A program made the position numbers and the translations under genes. Below are positions 1 through 8,478 of a DNA stretch of 64,000 nt, piece by piece. Position 1 is the first letter of the stretch, and the number at the start of each line of letters is the position of its first letter. Source of the DNA: Roseiarcus sp963709185 (GTDB lineage: Bacteria > Pseudomonadota > Alphaproteobacteria > Rhizobiales > Beijerinckiaceae); assembly GCA_963709185.1 (NCBI GenBank), contig CAVPVQ010000028.1:1-64000 (forward strand), written 5' to 3'. The notes beneath the pieces are model-generated. The model was not told the origin of the DNA. It did not search any database and worked only from the letters and a program-made list of their open reading frames with translations.

Positions 1-15
1 TTCTAGCAGGTCACA

Positions 16-621
16 ATGTATTCAATCGATGATAAACAGCTCAATTCTGAGTTAAGGCGCCTGCGAGACCAGACTGTAACGGATAAGGGCGTAGAGCCTC
101 CTGGGGTAATTTTTCTGAAAAGTATGCTATCCGAGCTAACGGACCCAGATGATAGATACCGTGTATATCAATATCTTTTTAGCGAGCTAACAATACAAAG
201 CGATTTTGTGGGGGCATTGGAGTGGGCCGAAAAACGATTGGTTGAGTTTGGCGACATCGTGTCGCGCGGCTCGGTTGCTAGGACGCTTTTGGAGTTGGGG
301 CGTAATTTGGAAGCTCTGACTGAATTCAGAATCGCCTTTCGGGCGGCGATCGAGAGCAATAATTTGGTCAATTTCACGTTTGGCGAGTTCATGCGGGGTA
401 TGGTCAAAGCGGGCGATGTCGAAACCGTAAATAACGTCATCCGGGAATATTTGGCGTTGAAACGGCCAAAATCCAAAGCTGATTGTGCTTTGGAGACGGA
501 CTGGTTGGACGTTGCCGAATCTCGGGGGACCCCGCGAGAGTTGATCGGGGAGCTTCGCCGCCGCGCGAGCGCCAATTGGCATCCGCGACCACGGCCTATA
601 TCAACCAGAACCCGACGGTGA
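16..621 (+). CDS. hypothetical protein, helical repeat-like
   Basis: I do not recognise this 201-residue protein. It is largely helical in appearance, with TPR-like spacing around residues 50-150 (ALEWAEKRL, ARTLLELGRNLEALTEF), and no catalytic motif or signal peptide is visible. The start at 16 follows a weak purine stretch (agcagg). The base composition is clearly more AT-rich than the rest of the window until about position 540, where it becomes GC-rich and the protein ends in an Arg/Pro-rich tail of about 25 residues. That change suggests that the original 3' end was lost and the frame now runs into foreign sequence. An open, gene-like stretch in another frame continues to a TGA at 709-711. 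Function unknown. Confidence 0.55.
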   Translation: MYSIDDKQLNSELRRLRDQTVTDKGVEPPGVIFLKSMLSELTDPDDRYRVYQYLFSELTIQSDFVGALEWAEKRLVEFGDIVSRGSVARTLLELGRNLEALTEFRIAFRAAIESNNLVNFTFGEFMRGMVKAGDVETVNNVIREYLALKRPKSKADCALETDWLDVAESRGTPRELIGELRRRASANWHPRPRPISTRTRR

Positions 622-903
622 TGGACATCCGCTTTCCTCTGCGACGACGACAACATGCGCTTGGTTCACGTCGTCGCCAGCAAGCGGCGCGACCCACGCG
701 TGGGCCTCTGATCGGCCCATGCCCTTCCCCTTCTCGAGGTCCACGTGGTGGTTGGGGCTTTGCCCCTGGCAAGGGCTCCTGCTAAATTGGCGTTGCGATT
801 TGGTTCGCGCCAACTGTATCGGATGCCGACCCAACGCGTTTAGGCGCCAATGAAGCGCCAAAGATGAGAACGGCCTAAGACTAACTATCTGAAAACAATA
901 AAA

Positions 904-980
904 GTCCCGGTAGCTCAGCAGGATAGAGCACAGGTTTCCTAAACCTGGGGTCAGGGGTTCGATTCCCTTCCGGGACGCCA
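904..980 (+). tRNA. tRNA-Arg (anticodon CCU), CCA encoded
   Basis: Seven-base acceptor arms GTCCCGG (904-910) and CCGGGAC (970-976) pair perfectly, followed by discriminator G and an encoded CCA. The anticodon stem CAGGT/ACCTG encloses the loop TTCCTAA, giving anticodon CCT. The T-arm carries the canonical GGTTCGATTCC. tRNA-Arg(CCU) genes are common integration sites for genomic islands, and a near copy of its 3' 26 bases occurs at 2345-2370. Confidence 0.96.
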
Positions 981-1543
981 GCGTTTTCAAATGGCCAGGC
1001 GGCGTTTTGCGATTTTGCCCGGCGAGTGGCCTTGCGCAAACCGGACATTGACCGGACGCGAAGACCAAACCGGTCCGCCATCCGCCCGTCGCGGGCCGGC
1101 GAGAGCGCTTGGCAAGCGCGAGAACGTCGCTTTCCCTCGAAATTGGCGAAGCGACGGCGCCCGCTGAAATCGGCGCGGCGGCGCGGCGGCGTCTCCCGCC
1201 GCACAAGGCGCCGCTCGGGTTGACCGCTCGGCAGCGGGGCGCTCCCGCCGCCCACTTCATTGATGCGGCGAGCAAAGCCGACCGCGGATCAGCCAGGAAC
1301 CAAGCGGGACCGCCGCTCGGCGGCGGCCGACCGAGCGCCGGCGCCTGAGTCGCGCTGATGAAAACGAATCGATGATCGTCGGGTCGTCGCCGCCGGCGCT
1401 GCCTGCGCCCGGCGGGCCAAGACCATCGGATCTGAGCCGACGTCGCCTGTTCCCTGGGGAACAGCGCCGCGAATGAACGCTCCCTAGTCTCTCGAGCGTC
1501 GGGCACGGGTCCGACGACGAAACATCAATCGAGGGAGATCAAA
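981..1543. other. no gene seen downstream of tRNA-Arg
   Basis: GC-rich sequence with several overlapping open frames on both strands whose translations are Arg/Ala/Pro-rich and look like composition artefacts. The only structured signals are the palindromic element at 1449-1471 and a ribosome-binding site at about 1531 (gaggga) in front of the broken gene that follows. It is probably degraded island DNA. Confidence 0.5.
1449..1471 (+). promoter_or_regulatory. shared upstream palindromic element, copy 1
   Basis: The core GTTCCCTGGGGAAC is an inverted repeat (GTTCCC/GGGAAC) followed by AGCGCCGCG. The same 23 bases with one mismatch occur at 2473-2495. Copy 1 lies about 75 bases ahead of the start of the broken gene at 1544 and copy 2 about 90 bases ahead of the Hcp-like gene at 2583. 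It could be an operator or a promoter-proximal site shared by two related exported-protein genes; no regulator is identifiable. Confidence 0.4.
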
Positions 1544-2093
1544 ATGGTGCATGTTTCCTCAGACGACATCAAGGCGAGTCCTTTTGGAACATCGACGCCA
1601 GAATCGGAATGGGGTCGACGGGCGATGACGTCAAACTCATCCAGTATATGCTGGCGCGCGCGCCGGAGGCGGCGCAATACGTGCCCGGCGAAATAAGCGG
1701 CAGTTCGGGCATTTCCGTCGGCGACGTCGACGGCGAGTGGGGCGCGCAGACTGACGCGGCGCAAAAGTGGCTCGAACAGAATTTCAAGGGCGTCACCAGG
1801 ATCATCGCCGACGGCTTCATCGACACGATACCGCCCCCGGCAGCGGTTTTGGGGGGGAGCCGGGCAGTCAGTGTTCGAGTATAAGCTGGAGGCGCTTCTA
1901 TATTCCTCTACGCCGTCGCCGTCAACCGAGGGTTGAACTGGATGAACCGGGACGTAAGCGCCACGTTTTCATGGACATGCCGAACGATAGCCAGTGCCCG
2001 GGCGACCTCGCCTATGCCCTCAAATCGGCGCTGAACAGCGCTCCGACTGCGGGTGGCGACGCCGGCGCCGGCGGCGGCTCTGACGGCGGTTGA
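1544..2093 (+). pseudogene. decayed gene with peptidoglycan-binding-like segment
   Basis: A start at 1544 (MVHVSSDDIK) preceded by gaggga opens a frame that breaks near 1580. A second frame then reads about 90 residues (FWNIDARIGMGSTGDDVKLIQYML, followed by VDGEWGAQTDAAQKWL and GFID), which has the helical pattern of a peptidoglycan-binding-1-type domain. A third frame carries FEYKLEALLY near 1870, a fourth LYAVAVNRGLNWMNRD near 1910-1960, and the last MDMPNDSQCPGDLAYALKSALN up to the stop at 2093. At least three frame changes are needed for one continuous product, so this is a decayed gene rather than a single sequencing slip. The family assignment is weak. Confidence 0.5.
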
Positions 2094-2344
2094 CGTTCAG
2101 CAGCATCGCAGCGGCGTCGCCCGGCGGCGCCGCGCCAAGCCTGACCCATATTTCGCCCCCTCGCGCGCGCCGCGCTGGCCGGTCGGACCATCATCGCAAC
2201 CGGCCGGTCGATCGAGGAGATCATCGCGCCGACCTCCGGGTTGCGAGACCGGGTTGTGGACTGCACCCCGTCGGTGAGACACGGCCAATTCGGTGACAAG
2301 GCGGTTTCCGCTTTTGGCTGGCGGTTGTGGGATTGGCTGAGTTC

Positions 2345-2370
2345 GGGTTCGCTTCCCTTCCGGCACGCCA
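2345..2370 (+). repeat. partial copy of the tRNA-Arg 3' end (att-like)
   Basis: These 26 bases match positions 955-980 of the tRNA-Arg gene at 24 of 26 positions, ending in the same CGCCA. No matching acceptor 5' arm or anticodon arm is found upstream, so this is not a second tRNA. A duplicated tRNA 3' end at a distance is the normal footprint of integrase-mediated insertion. Here it would delimit a 1.4-kb remnant (981-2370) that has lost its integrase. Confidence 0.6.
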
Positions 2371-2472
2371 TTTCCGATCGCCACGCCCCTTGCGTTGGCG
2401 GTAACTCCGCGCCCCGCATGGCCAATCGCTTCCTCGTTTCGATTCCGTGAAAACCGACCGATGCGGTCCCTT

Positions 2473-2495
2473 GTTCCCTGCGGAACAGCGCCGCG
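2473..2495 (+). promoter_or_regulatory. shared upstream palindromic element, copy 2
   Basis: GTTCCCTGCGGAAC followed by AGCGCCGCG; 22 of 23 bases are identical to the element at 1449-1471. It retains the inverted repeat GTTCC-N4-GGAAC and lies about 90 bases upstream of the Hcp-like gene start at 2583. Confidence 0.4.
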
Positions 2496-2582
2496 CCCCG
2501 AAGGCGTCCAGTGTTCCCTCGCCGAGCACGGATGCGGTCAGCGAGGCCGCATCGAGCCGGGCGCAACGCAGGGAGACGGAAC

Positions 2583-3056
2583 ATGGCGACATACGTCAAT
2601 TTTCTTCGAAACGGTCTGGTTTACATTCCGGGAGAAAGCAAGGGGCAGGGGCACGAAGGGTGGATCGAGGCTTTGAGCCTGCAACTGCGTCCGCCGCCGC
2701 AGCACTCTCATTCTGATTCTGATCAAGAGTCGCCGTCGACTGGCGGCGCGATGATCATCCTCAAGGCGGCGGACTCGGCGAGCCCGAGAATCGCCATGGC
2801 CGCCCATGACGCGACCGACATGACCGTTGTCTTCGACCTCGTCAAATCGAGCAACAACAATGAGAATTTGCGCTACTCCGCGACCGGCGCGACAATCACG
2901 CAGGTGTCGCTGTCCCCAAACGGCTCCGGAGGAACCGAAACGGTCACGATCAGTTTCGGCAAGGTGGTGATTGGCGACAACCCGGATGGCCCCGATGTGT
3001 CGAACCATATTGCGCCGGAGATCGGATACGATCTGCCTCAGCCTACTCCGATTTAG
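2583..3056 (+). CDS. Hcp-like (type VI secretion tube family) protein
   Basis: This 157-residue protein opens with MATYVNFLRNGLVYIPGESKGQGHEGWIEALSLQL, the GESK..GHEGWIE pattern typical of Hcp-family proteins. It continues with alternating beta-strand segments (GAMIILKAADSASPRIAMA, then ITQVSLSPNGSGGTETVTISF and GKVVIGD), matching the small beta-barrel fold in which Hcp rings form the T6SS inner tube. The ATG at 2583 is preceded by agggaga. No other T6SS gene (TssB/C, VgrG, ClpV) is in the window, so it is an orphan here: it could serve a T6SS encoded elsewhere or belong to the Hcp-like exported proteins of unknown role. It shares an upstream element with the broken gene at 1544. Confidence 0.6.
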   Translation: MATYVNFLRNGLVYIPGESKGQGHEGWIEALSLQLRPPPQHSHSDSDQESPSTGGAMIILKAADSASPRIAMAAHDATDMTVVFDLVKSSNNNENLRYSATGATITQVSLSPNGSGGTETVTISFGKVVIGDNPDGPDVSNHIAPEIGYDLPQPTPI

Positions 3057-3157
3057 AACCGGGGGAGCGCCGACGACGGAACGGCGGAGCGATTCGGAAT
3101 CAGCGCGCTTCGAGCCGGACATCGAGGCGTTTGGCCCATCGCTCGAGGGCGCGCGGG

Positions 3158-3790
3158 TCAGCGGGAGTCGTCTCCGCCGCGCGGCGTCTCCGGCAACGGC
3201 GGCGCCGGCCAGGAACCGAGCGTGTAGACCGCGAAGATACGGAATGGGCCTGGTTCAGAATGGTCGAACTTGCCTGCTTCCAACGAAGATTTGGCCTGTT
3301 CAAGCGACTCGAAGAGACAGTGTCGGTTGACCGCAACCTCCGCCGCGACGCCATTGCACGAAAGCGGCGAGCATTCGGGGCCGGCGCCAGCCCAGAATGT
3401 CGCTACGTCAAAGCCTTCCAACCGAGCCAATTTGGGGGCTTCAACATCGGCGCCAAAAGACGGCTCGGAATCGAATGCCGACCATTCCCTTGAATCCTCG
3501 TCGAATTGCTCTTCAAACACCTCGTAGTAAAATAGCGTGAGGCCGTTGAGGTCTAGATTGTTTTCCCTCGCGATCGTCTCCATCGCCGCAGATGAATTGA
3601 ACAGCCAATGGTCGTTGTGTCTCCAATAGTTGGTGTAATCAGCGAAATTCTCCGAGACGCACCCGCTTAACGAATATATGTCGTTCACGTTGGCAGCCTT
3701 GAGCCAGTCAGGCCGGCGCGCCACTCTCTTGAACATGTAGCCGGCGGGCATCATCGTTCCCGCCTGACCGCTCGCGCCGAGCCCGCCCAT
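3158..3790 (-). CDS. hypothetical protein
   Basis: I do not recognise this protein of about 210 residues. The codon pattern and mixed composition (aromatic-rich NDIYSLSGCVSENFADYTNYWRHNDHWLF; acidic EVFEEQFDEDSREW; Cys-containing AGPECSPLSCNG) indicate a genuine soluble protein rather than a GC artefact. No signal peptide or transmembrane segment is evident. The ATG at 3790 is preceded by ggagg at a long spacing; an internal ATG at MFKRV is an alternative start. The last 15 residues (Pro/Gly/Arg-rich) may lie beyond the conserved part. It is convergent with the Hcp-like gene. Confidence 0.6.
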   Translation of the reverse strand: MGGLGASGQAGTMMPAGYMFKRVARRPDWLKAANVNDIYSLSGCVSENFADYTNYWRHNDHWLFNSSAAMETIARENNLDLNGLTLFYYEVFEEQFDEDSREWSAFDSEPSFGADVEAPKLARLEGFDVATFWAGAGPECSPLSCNGVAAEVAVNRHCLFESLEQAKSSLEAGKFDHSEPGPFRIFAVYTLGSWPAPPLPETPRGGDDSR

Positions 3791-3870
3791 TGATGAACAT
3801 CCTCCATTGTGTGAGTCGATCGCGGTGGCGCGATCCGCCGCGGCTCGTCATAGGGCCGAGCGGCGAAGCT

Positions 3871-5343
3871 CTACAGATACCGCGCCCCCGCTTCTGCGGC
3901 GAAGCGGCTCGGGTCGCCCTCCCAGACGATCCGGCCGTGCTCCAGCACATAGACGCGATCGGCGTGCGGCAGCGCGAAGGTGACGTTCTGTTCGCCGAGC
4001 AGCACGGTGATCGGCGTCGCCTGGCGCAGCCGTTCGAGCGCCTTGGATATTTGCTCGAGCATGACCGGCGCGAGGCCGAGGGTCGGTTCATCGAGGATCA
4101 ACAGATCGGGATTCATCATCAGCGCGCGGGCGATGGCGAGCATCTGCTGCTCGCCGCCCGACAGCGTGCCGGCGGCCTGCCCCTGCCGCGCCTTCAGGAT
4201 CGGAAACAGGTCGAACAGCCATGCGAGGCGCTCGGCGCCGTCCTTCGCGTCGAGGCGCTGGCCGCCCATGTCGAGATTCTCGCGCACCGTCATGTCGGCG
4301 AACAGTTCGCGTCCCTCCGGCGACTGCACGACGCCGTGGCGGGCGATCGAGGCGGCGGTCTGGCCGCGCAGCGGCCGGCCGTCCCGGTGAATGTCGCCGG
4401 CGTAAGGCAGCAGGCCGGAGATCGCGTTGAACAGCGTCGTCTTGCCCGCCCCGTTCAAGCCGACGACCGAGACGAATTCGCCGCGATGCACGTGGAGCGA
4501 CACATCGTCCAGCGCCTGCGCCTTGCCGTAGAACACGCTCAGATTGTCGATTGCCAGGAACGGCGTGTCGACATCGCGGAACGCCGATTCCGGGCGCGCC
4601 GCCGTCTCCAGGCTGCCGCCGAGATAGACGCGGCGCACCGTTTCATTGCGCATCACCTCGTCCGCCGAGCCTTCGGCGATGGCCTCCCCGACGTACATCG
4701 CCAGCACGCGATCGACCAGCGCGGAAACGCTTCTGACATTGTGGTCGACGAGCAGCACCGCGCGCCCGTCGTCGCGCAATTCGGCAATCAGCGCCGCGAA
4801 TGCGGCGGTTTCGCGCGAGGTCAGGCCGGCGAACGGCTCGTCGACCAGCACCACCCGGGGATCGCGGGCGATCGCCTTGGCGATCTCCAGTTTGCGCAGA
4901 TCGGCGAAGGGCAGCGTGGACGGCCGGCGATCGAGCACCGCGCCCAGTCCGACACGGCCGGCGATCTCGCGCGCCCGCTGCTCGGTGGCGGGGTCGGGCA
5001 GAAAATTCAGCAGCCGGTCGGGCAGAAGGCCGAGCAGGATGTTCTCCAGAACCGTCTGCCGGCGCAGCGGGCGCGAATGCTGGAACACCATGCCGACGCC
5101 GAGCCGCGCGATTCTGTGCGGCGGCCAGCCCGCGACCTCGACGCCATTGACGCGCACCGACCCGCCGTCGAGCCGCTCGACGCCGATGATCGATTTCATC
5201 ACCGTCGACTTGCCCGAGCCGTTCGGCCCGATCAGGCCGAGAATCTCCCCGCCCTTGACCGAAAAACTGATGTTCCTGACCGCGGTCAGTCCGCCAAAGC
5301 GCTTGGTGAGCCCGTTGACTTCGAGATGGGCCGGCGCGCTCAT
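3871..5343 (-). CDS. fused LivG-LivF-type double ATPase of Liv ABC transporter
   Basis: One uninterrupted 490-residue polypeptide contains two complete ABC ATPase domains. The first (about residues 5-235) is LivG-like: Walker A GPNGSGKS, Walker B VVLVDEPFAGL and switch VDHN, but its signature region reads LPFADLRKLEIAKA instead of a canonical LSGGQ. The second (about 250-490) is LivF-like: Walker A GLNGAGKT, signature LSGGEQQMLAIARAL, Walker B LLILDEPTLGL, and GEQN where LivF normally has VEQN. These energise import of branched-chain amino acids, amides or related solutes, and are normally two separate genes. Its ATG overlaps the livM stop by four bases (ATGA). An early stop or linker between the domains is absent. 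Confidence 0.9.
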   Translation of the reverse strand: MSAPAHLEVNGLTKRFGGLTAVRNISFSVKGGEILGLIGPNGSGKSTVMKSIIGVERLDGGSVRVNGVEVAGWPPHRIARLGVGMVFQHSRPLRRQTVLENILLGLLPDRLLNFLPDPATEQRAREIAGRVGLGAVLDRRPSTLPFADLRKLEIAKAIARDPRVVLVDEPFAGLTSRETAAFAALIAELRDDGRAVLLVDHNVRSVSALVDRVLAMYVGEAIAEGSADEVMRNETVRRVYLGGSLETAARPESAFRDVDTPFLAIDNLSVFYGKAQALDDVSLHVHRGEFVSVVGLNGAGKTTLFNAISGLLPYAGDIHRDGRPLRGQTAASIARHGVVQSPEGRELFADMTVRENLDMGGQRLDAKDGAERLAWLFDLFPILKARQGQAAGTLSGGEQQMLAIARALMMNPDLLILDEPTLGLAPVMLEQISKALERLRQATPITVLLGEQNVTFALPHADRVYVLEHGRIVWEGDPSRFAAEAGARYL

Positions 5344-6269
5344 GTCGCCTCCCGCGTGCGCCTGATCATGCCGAGCAGGCCGCTCGGGAACAGGAGCACC
5401 ACGGCGAGCGCCATCGCCGAGACGATGAAGGTGGCGAGATCGCCGAGCGGGCGCAGCGCCTCGCCGACGACGATCAGGAAGATCGCGCCGATCGCCGCGC
5501 CGAGGATGGTGCGTCGTCCGCCGAGCACCGCGCCGATGATCACCTGCACGCCGACCGTCACATCGACGAAGGCGCCGACCGAGGCCGCGCCGAGATAGAA
5601 CACCATCAGCGCCCCGGCGAGTCCGGAAAACAGCGCGCTGACGATGAAGGCGGCGAGCTTGTGCTTGGTGACGTTGAACCCGAGCGCGCCGGCCTGCACC
5701 GCGTCCTGGCCGCTGGCCTGCAGGATCAGCCCGACCGGCGAGCGCGACAGCCCGAAGAGCACCGCGCCGCTGGCCGCCATGAAACCGAGCGCGATCCAGT
5801 AATTGACCTTGTCGTCGACCGAAATGACGTCCGGCACGGTGAGGCCGATCTCGCCGCCGGTCAGCGAGGCCGCCACCACGATGAAATTCTGGAGCATGAG
5901 CACGGCGACGAGGGTCGTCAGGCCGAAATAGGGACCGCGCAACCGCAGCGCCGGCAGCGCCAGCACGACGCCGCCGACCACGGCGGCGAGTGTTCCGGCT
6001 ACGACGCACAGCCAGATCGGCGGCTGATAGAGATTGTCGAGGATGCCGGCGGTATAGGCGCCGAGGCCGATCAGGAAGGTCGGGCCGAAATTCACCTCGT
6101 TGGCGAAGCCGAACAGCAGGTCCCACGCCATCGAGAACACGCCGAAATAATAGGCGATGGTGAGAAGGCCGAGAATGTAGCCGGACACGTAGAGCGGCAG
6201 CGTCGAAGCCATGACGACCAGGATCAGGCTGATCCACACCGGGGGCGAGACGATGATGCGGCGCCACAT
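5340..6269 (-). CDS. livM: branched-chain amino acid-type ABC permease LivM
   Basis: A 309-residue inner-membrane permease with about eight to ten hydrophobic segments and the LivM hallmarks AWDLLFGFANEVNFGPTFLIGLGAYTAG near residue 50 and GAVLGGRRTILGAAIGA near 255. It pairs with LivH to form the transmembrane pore. I chose ATG 6269 (MWRRIIVSP), four bases after the livH stop. The frame remains open upstream with a Cys/Arg-rich extension that falls inside livH and is unlikely to be translated. Confidence 0.9.
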   Translation of the reverse strand: MWRRIIVSPPVWISLILVVMASTLPLYVSGYILGLLTIAYYFGVFSMAWDLLFGFANEVNFGPTFLIGLGAYTAGILDNLYQPPIWLCVVAGTLAAVVGGVVLALPALRLRGPYFGLTTLVAVLMLQNFIVVAASLTGGEIGLTVPDVISVDDKVNYWIALGFMAASGAVLFGLSRSPVGLILQASGQDAVQAGALGFNVTKHKLAAFIVSALFSGLAGALMVFYLGAASVGAFVDVTVGVQVIIGAVLGGRRTILGAAIGAIFLIVVGEALRPLGDLATFIVSAMALAVVLLFPSGLLGMIRRTREAT

Positions 6270-6273
6270 CGGC

Positions 6274-7149
6274 CTAGCGCCGCCCGAGCAGGCCGCGCGG
6301 GCGCACATACATCACGGCGACCAGCAGCAGCAACGCCGGGATGGTGCGATAGGCCGGCGACACGAGATAGGCGGTGAGGGTCTCCAGATAGCCCACGACA
6401 TAGGCGGCGATCAGCGAGCCGGACACGCTGCCGAGGCCTCCCAGCACCACGATCGAGAAGGCGCTCGCGGTCAGCGGACCGGCGCTGTACGAGGAGACGC
6501 CGAGGAACATGCCGAGCAGCACGCCGGCAATTCCCGCCAGCACGCCGTAGATCGCCCAGACGACGATGTAGACGAGCGACAGTTCGACGCCGAGCAGCGT
6601 CACGCCGCGCGGGTTCATCGAAGCGGCGAGCACCGCCTTGCCGGCGCGCGTCCGGTTGACGATGAGCCAGAGCGCGCCGATCGCCAGCCAGCAGACGATG
6701 GCGGTGAAGATTTCGTTGGCCGGCGTGCGCACGCCGGCGATCCTCACCACCCCGTCGACGATCGGAAGCACCGTCTTGGCGTTGTTGGTGTAGAGCCAGG
6801 CGACCGCCTCCTGGATCATGATGCCCCACAGCAGCGTCGCGGTGAGGATGAATATCTCCTTCTCCTCCTCGCGAATCCGACGCGACTGCTGCAACGGCCG
6901 CACGACCAGAAAATAGGTCGTCAGCGACAGCAGAAAGCCGACCACAACCCCGAACATCGCGCCGCCATAGCTGCCGACGCCGAAGCTTCCGCCCGCCACC
7001 CAGGCGGCGACCGCCGCCGCCACCATCAGCGCCCCGTGCGACAGGTTGAGCACGCCCGATACGCCGAATATCAGCGTGAACCCGGTGGCGCCCAACGCGT
7101 AGAGCGAGGAGATCGCGAAGCCGTCGATCAGGATTTGCCACAACAGCAT
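6274..7149 (-). CDS. livH: branched-chain amino acid-type ABC permease LivH
   Basis: A 291-residue permease starting MLLWQILIDGFAISSLYALGATG, with the LivH signature GVSGVLNLSHGALMVAAA at about residues 30-48 and a C-terminal GSLIAAYVVGYLE. It has multiple transmembrane helices and is the usual length for the family. It lies between the substrate-binding protein gene (58-base gap) and livM in a single minus-strand operon. Confidence 0.92.
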   Translation of the reverse strand: MLLWQILIDGFAISSLYALGATGFTLIFGVSGVLNLSHGALMVAAAVAAWVAGGSFGVGSYGGAMFGVVVGFLLSLTTYFLVVRPLQQSRRIREEEKEIFILTATLLWGIMIQEAVAWLYTNNAKTVLPIVDGVVRIAGVRTPANEIFTAIVCWLAIGALWLIVNRTRAGKAVLAASMNPRGVTLLGVELSLVYIVVWAIYGVLAGIAGVLLGMFLGVSSYSAGPLTASAFSIVVLGGLGSVSGSLIAAYVVGYLETLTAYLVSPAYRTIPALLLLVAVMYVRPRGLLGRR

Positions 7150-7206
7150 CGATCACGCCCCCGCCCCCGCGGCGTCCGCGAGTCCCGCGTATTTTTGTCG
7201 GGCTTC

Positions 7207-8478
7207 TCAGTTGCGGGCCGACCTGACGTTGACGAAGGGCGGGAACGTCAGCTTTCCCCTGGACAGGTCGGCTGGCCACAGGTTGACCTGCTCGCCGTTC
7301 TGCCACTGCAGGAAAAGCCCGGTGATGAAGCCGGCTCCGGTCCTGAGGCCATGGACATGGGGGTCGCCCTTGCCGAGGAATTCGACGCGCCCGATCGTCC
7401 CGACGTAATCGGTGCTCTCGAGGGCGGCGACCAGCTTGTCGCTGTCGGTCGAGCCGGCGCGGTGAATGGCGTCGGCGAGATAATAGACTTCGTCATAGGC
7501 GGTGTAGCCGCAATAGGACGGGAAATTCCCGAACCGCTTCTGGAACGCCTCGACGAACGGCAGCGTCTTCGGCGTCACCGCGACGCCCGGGCCGGAGACG
7601 GCCTGGTAGAGTACGCCGTCGGTCGCGCCGTTGGTGTCTTTCCAGAACGTCGAGTTGGTCGCCTGCGAGGCGACGCCGAACATCGGGATCGGCACCTGCT
7701 GGCTCTTCCACTGCACCGTCGGCTGCACGCCGACATGGGAGATGCCGGTGATGATGACGTCCGGCTTCTCGCCCTCGATCTTGTTGAAGATCGGCGTGAA
7801 ATCATTGGTGTCCGGCGAGAAGCGGATATGGTCGAGAACCTTGAGCCCGATCTTCGGCAGGCATTGCTCGTAGCCGGCGTCGAGCGGCGTCGTCCACGCC
7901 GCGTCCTCGCTCATGATCACCGCGCTCTGCATCTTGAGGCCGTCGACCAGCATGTCCTTGGCGGCGTCGCAGACGAGTTCGGACAGCGCGCCGGAGGTCA
8001 GGTAGCCGTGGAAGGTGTATTTGTTGTGCTCGTAATCCTTGGCGATGTTGGCGGTGATGACGTCCGAGGCGGCGCCCGGCGTGATCATCACCGTCTTCAG
8101 GCGCGCCGACCACGGCTCCAGCGCCAGCACGACCTCGCTGACATAGCTCGCGATGACCGCGTTGACGTGGTCCTCGTTGACGGCGCGCTGGAAGGCGCGC
8201 ACCGATTCGGCCGAAGAGGAATGGTTGTCGTAGGAGACGATCTCGATCTTGCGGCCGTCGACCCCGCCTTGAGCGTTGATTTCGTCAGCGGCGAGCAGCG
8301 CGGCCGAGGGGATCGACGAGCCGGCGACCGCCTGGGCCTCGGCGATGACGCCGATCTTGATCGGGCCCTGGTCTTGCGCCTGCGCGAGGCCGCCTGCCGC
8401 GAGCGCGAAGACGGCGGCGCTCGCGCCCAACATTCCCTTCAGGACGGCCGCGCGTGACAAACGGCTGCTATCTCGCAT
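7207..8478 (-). CDS. Liv-type periplasmic substrate-binding protein
   Basis: A 423-residue precursor with a Sec-type signal peptide (MRDSSRLSRAAVLKGMLG..AAGGLAQAQD) followed by a Leu/Ile/Val-binding type I fold: IKIGVIAEAQAVAGSSIPSAALLAADEIN at the start, GGVDGRKIEIVSYDNHSS, and GKTLPFVEAF-like C-terminal lobe sequence. The start at 8478 is the second of two adjacent ATGs behind a strong ggaggagagg. First gene of the operon, so it probably defines the substrate, which cannot be read from sequence. Adjacent genes (dehalogenase-like, isomerase) do not settle it. Confidence 0.88.
   Translation of the reverse strand: MRDSSRLSRAAVLKGMLGASAAVFALAAGGLAQAQDQGPIKIGVIAEAQAVAGSSIPSAALLAADEINAQGGVDGRKIEIVSYDNHSSSAESVRAFQRAVNEDHVNAVIASYVSEVVLALEPWSARLKTVMITPGAASDVITANIAKDYEHNKYTFHGYLTSGALSELVCDAAKDMLVDGLKMQSAVIMSEDAAWTTPLDAGYEQCLPKIGLKVLDHIRFSPDTNDFTPIFNKIEGEKPDVIITGISHVGVQPTVQWKSQQVPIPMFGVASQATNSTFWKDTNGATDGVLYQAVSGPGVAVTPKTLPFVEAFQKRFGNFPSYCGYTAYDEVYYLADAIHRAGSTDSDKLVAALESTDYVGTIGRVEFLGKGDPHVHGLRTGAGFITGLFLQWQNGEQVNLWPADLSRGKLTFPPFVNVRSARN

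Noticed and set aside
2290..2370. A second complete tRNA gene
   Set aside because: Only the T-arm and acceptor 3' side match tRNA-Arg; no 5' acceptor partner, D-arm or anticodon arm.
2511..3056. Longer start for the Hcp-like protein
   Set aside because: The additional 24 residues are Arg-rich and overlap the shared upstream region; ATG 2583 has the ribosome-binding site and family N-terminus.
3790..5598. 600-residue plus-strand open frame opposite the fused LivG-LivF gene
   Set aside because: Arg/His/Asp/Gln-rich translation without motifs, fully antisense to a gene with clear ABC signatures; a GC codon-bias shadow.
6211..8457. 750-residue plus-strand open frame opposite livH and the binding protein
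   Set aside because: Same composition artefact (repeated Arg, Gly, Asp, His), no start signal, and antisense to well-supported genes.
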